A stretch of DNA of 64,000 nucleotides from assembly GCA_020638065.1 (NCBI GenBank), contig JACKJG010000007.1, positions 1 through 64,000 on the forward strand, in the 5' to 3' direction. A program made the position numbers and the translations under genes. Of the stretch, positions 62,444 through 64,000 are shown piece after piece (position 1 is the stretch's first letter; every line of letters begins with the position of its first letter). Source of the DNA: Hyphomicrobiaceae bacterium (lineage in GTDB: Bacteria; Pseudomonadota; Alphaproteobacteria; Rhizobiales; Devosiaceae). The notes under the pieces were generated by a model that did not search any database, was not told where the DNA came from, and saw only the letters and a list, made by a program, of their open reading frames with translations.

Positions 62444-63259
62444 ATGTCGTTCATGCAATTCGCGCTCAATCAGGCCACCTCGCCCAACCTGAACTTCGCC
62501 GAATTCCTCGATCTGGCCGCAAACCTCGGCTGCGTCGGTGTCGAGCCGCGCAACGACATGAAGCGTCCATTATTCGATGGGTTGCCGGCCAGTGTCGCTG
62601 GCCAGATGGTCCGCGACAGGGGGCTGGAAATCGTTGGGCTTAGCCAGGTCTACCCGTTCAACGATTGGTCGCCCGAGCGCCGTCGGGAGATTGTTGATCT
62701 TGCGGAAACCGCTCGGCAATGTGGTGCGCCGGGCATCAATCTCATACCGCGGGTTGATGGAATTGGCACCGATCCGGACGAATGCCGCGGCAGCCTGCGC
62801 ATGATCATAATCGATCTCCGTCCGATCCTGGCCGACCTGAATGTCGGCGGTTGGATCGAGCCGATCGGTTTCGAAAAATCCTCGATCCGGATCAAGCGTG
62901 TTCTGGCCGAAATCATCGAGGAGCTCGGTGCCGGCGATCATTTCGGGCTGATCCACGACACATTTCAACACACGATTGCGGCCGATCCCGACATCTTTGC
63001 CGCGCAGACGGCTCTGGTGCACATTTCCGGAATTTCACACCCGGACGTGCCGCTCGATGAAAGTCAGGACGCCCATCGCGTTCTGATCGACGAAACCGAC
63101 CGGGTTGGGAATGTCACCCAGATCATCGAACTTCAGCGGCGGGGTTATCGGGGCCCGTTCTCGTTCGAGTGCACCGAGCCGGCCATCCATGCATTGCCGG
63201 ATTTAGAGTCTAGACTGGAAAGGTCGATGAACTTCTTGCGAGCCCGGATTGCGGTGTAA
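62444..63259 (+). CDS. iolI: IolI-like 2-keto-myo-inositol isomerase (TIM barrel)
   Basis: A 271-residue AP-endonuclease-2-like TIM barrel resembling inosose isomerase, which interconverts 2-keto-myo-inositol and 1-keto-D-chiro-inositol. Key stretches: MQFALNQATSPNLNFAEFLDLAANLGCVGVEPRNDM, WIEPIGFEKSSIR (metal Glu), GLIHDTFQHTI (Asp, His), HISGISHPDV (His), SFECTEPA (Glu). Hydroxypyruvate isomerase is the alternative, less likely by context. Last gene of the array; no terminator was recognised in the 175-base gap after it. Confidence 0.8.
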   Translation: MSFMQFALNQATSPNLNFAEFLDLAANLGCVGVEPRNDMKRPLFDGLPASVAGQMVRDRGLEIVGLSQVYPFNDWSPERRREIVDLAETARQCGAPGINLIPRVDGIGTDPDECRGSLRMIIIDLRPILADLNVGGWIEPIGFEKSSIRIKRVLAEIIEELGAGDHFGLIHDTFQHTIAADPDIFAAQTALVHISGISHPDVPLDESQDAHRVLIDETDRVGNVTQIIELQRRGYRGPFSFECTEPAIHALPDLESRLERSMNFLRARIAV

Positions 63260-63434
63260 TTCCGGGGTGATTTGACGAGCGCCGAGTTGGTCCGCAGTCA
63301 GATGTTGCACATGCGGTAGCGAAGGTTCAACGCGATCGGGCAAGCGCGTTCTTTTTTCAGCACTGCCCCGAAATGCTGTCTTCGCTGCGCAAACCAGAAC
63401 TCTCAAGACATGCAGGAAACCTGCAGCCTTGGCA

Positions 63435-63872
63435 TCAGCCCAAAAGCCGGGCCAGGTGCCGAAGCGCCAATTCGTATCCGTGCGTGCCCAGCCCGGCGAT
63501 CACGCCGTCCGAACGATACGAAACATAGGAATGATGCCGGAAACGTTCACGCTGATGTACATTGGAAATGTGCACTTCGATGACCGGTCCGTCATACATT
63601 TTCAGCGCATCGAGCACGGCAATCGAGGTATGGCTGAAGGCAGCGGGATTGATGATGATTCCCGCCCCGTCCTCGCGCGCCTCATGCACCCAGTCGATAA
63701 TCTGGTGTTCTGCATTCGATTGCAGAAAACGGGTGCGCAACCCCAGCTCTCCAGCCAGTGCGGCGCATGACGTCTCGACATCGGCAAGGGTAGCCGAGCC
63801 GTAAATTTCGGGCTCCCGCTGACCCAGCAAATTCAGATTCGGGCCGTTCAGAATATAGATCAGCTTGGACAT
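63435..63872 (-). CDS. aroQ: Type II 3-dehydroquinate dehydratase
   Basis: Third step of the shikimate pathway. The 145-residue dodecameric type II enzyme has the ILNGPNLNLLGQREPEIYG flexible lid with catalytic Arg/Tyr, IINPAAFSHTSIAVLDAL, and EVHISNVHQRERFRHHSYVS with the catalytic His. It is convergent to the inositol array. The 128 bases after it to the window end show no gene. Confidence 0.97.
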   Translation of the reverse strand: MSKLIYILNGPNLNLLGQREPEIYGSATLADVETSCAALAGELGLRTRFLQSNAEHQIIDWVHEAREDGAGIIINPAAFSHTSIAVLDALKMYDGPVIEVHISNVHQRERFRHHSYVSYRSDGVIAGLGTHGYELALRHLARLLG

Positions 63873-64000
63873 GGCGCTCTCCCGCGTCTCGCGACCCGTT
63901 TAGCCTAAGTGCAAATGCTTTGCATCCCGTAACCGTCTGAAATGGCTTTTGTCCGGGTCGCTGCCGACTTTCCATCGCCGCATTCGTGTGGCATCAAGCC

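Noticed and set aside
63682..63975. Minus-strand 97-codon frame at the right end
   Set aside because: It overlaps aroQ in another frame and has no family-like sequence.

Overview
The window is a GC-rich, gene-dense stretch of an alphaproteobacterial chromosome, most probably Hyphomicrobiales (Rhizobiales). The evidence is an Irr-type Fur regulator divergent from fabA-fabB, a RegB/RegA (ActS/ActR, PrrB/PrrA) redox pair, MmcB, a secB-fxsA-Tim44-Smr-HTH neighbourhood, and an hslV-GNAT-hslU cluster divergent from hisB-DUF2628-hisH-hisA-hisF-hisE-coaA. A Devosiaceae-like genus is a reasonable guess, but nothing seen here proves it. No CRISPR array, rRNA operon or intact mobile element was seen. 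One tRNA gene, tRNA-Leu(CAG), is present.

Layout. 0-5.5 kb: truncated membrane protein, irr, fabA-fabB, EamA permease, PfkB sugar kinase, nth. 5.5-11.5 kb: DUF2244 protein, AraC-MGMT fusion, VOC protein, preT-VOC-preA (reductive pyrimidine degradation), pseudo-receiver protein. 11.6-20.4 kb: two paralogous MFS genes around mmcB, beta-CASP hydrolase, tetR/SDR pair, regA/regB, DUF2852 protein. 20.4-25.6 kb: secB, fxsA, Tim44-like, Smr, sdpI/sdpR pair, HTH protein, RTX protein. 25.6-33.4 kb: hslU-GNAT-GNAT-hslV and the divergent histidine operon ending in coaA. 33.4-40.4 kb: SDR-like protein, queG, GST, uppP, DUF1801-type protein, metY/metZ, NDUFA9-type protein. 40.6-41.4 kb: tRNA-Leu followed by a frameshifted, truncated P4-type integrase remnant and unassignable DNA. 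41.4-63.3 kb: a large inositol catabolic region. 63.4-63.9 kb: aroQ.

The 42-63 kb region works as one pathway. A LacI-type repressor (43937-44971) is divergent from a co-directional array of about 18 kb. The array starts with a CUT2-type ABC importer of unusual composition (binding protein, permease, permease, binding protein, permease, one single-domain ATPase). It continues with iolH-like, iolG, a second Gfo/Idh dehydrogenase, a second TIM-barrel protein, a third Gfo/Idh gene with a frameshift, an ABM-fold monooxygenase, an IolE-like protein, an IolC-DUF2090 fusion, iolD, iolB and iolI-like. The last step, methylmalonate-semialdehyde dehydrogenase (iolA/mmsA), sits just outside with its own divergent LysR regulator. 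Imported inositol would be oxidised (IolG), dehydrated (IolE), ring-opened (IolD), isomerised (IolB), phosphorylated and perhaps cleaved by the IolC fusion, then oxidised (IolA). The duplicated binding proteins and permeases and the additional dehydrogenase/TIM-barrel pairs suggest that several inositol stereoisomers or inositol glycosides are handled. This is the best candidate in the window for an undescribed system.
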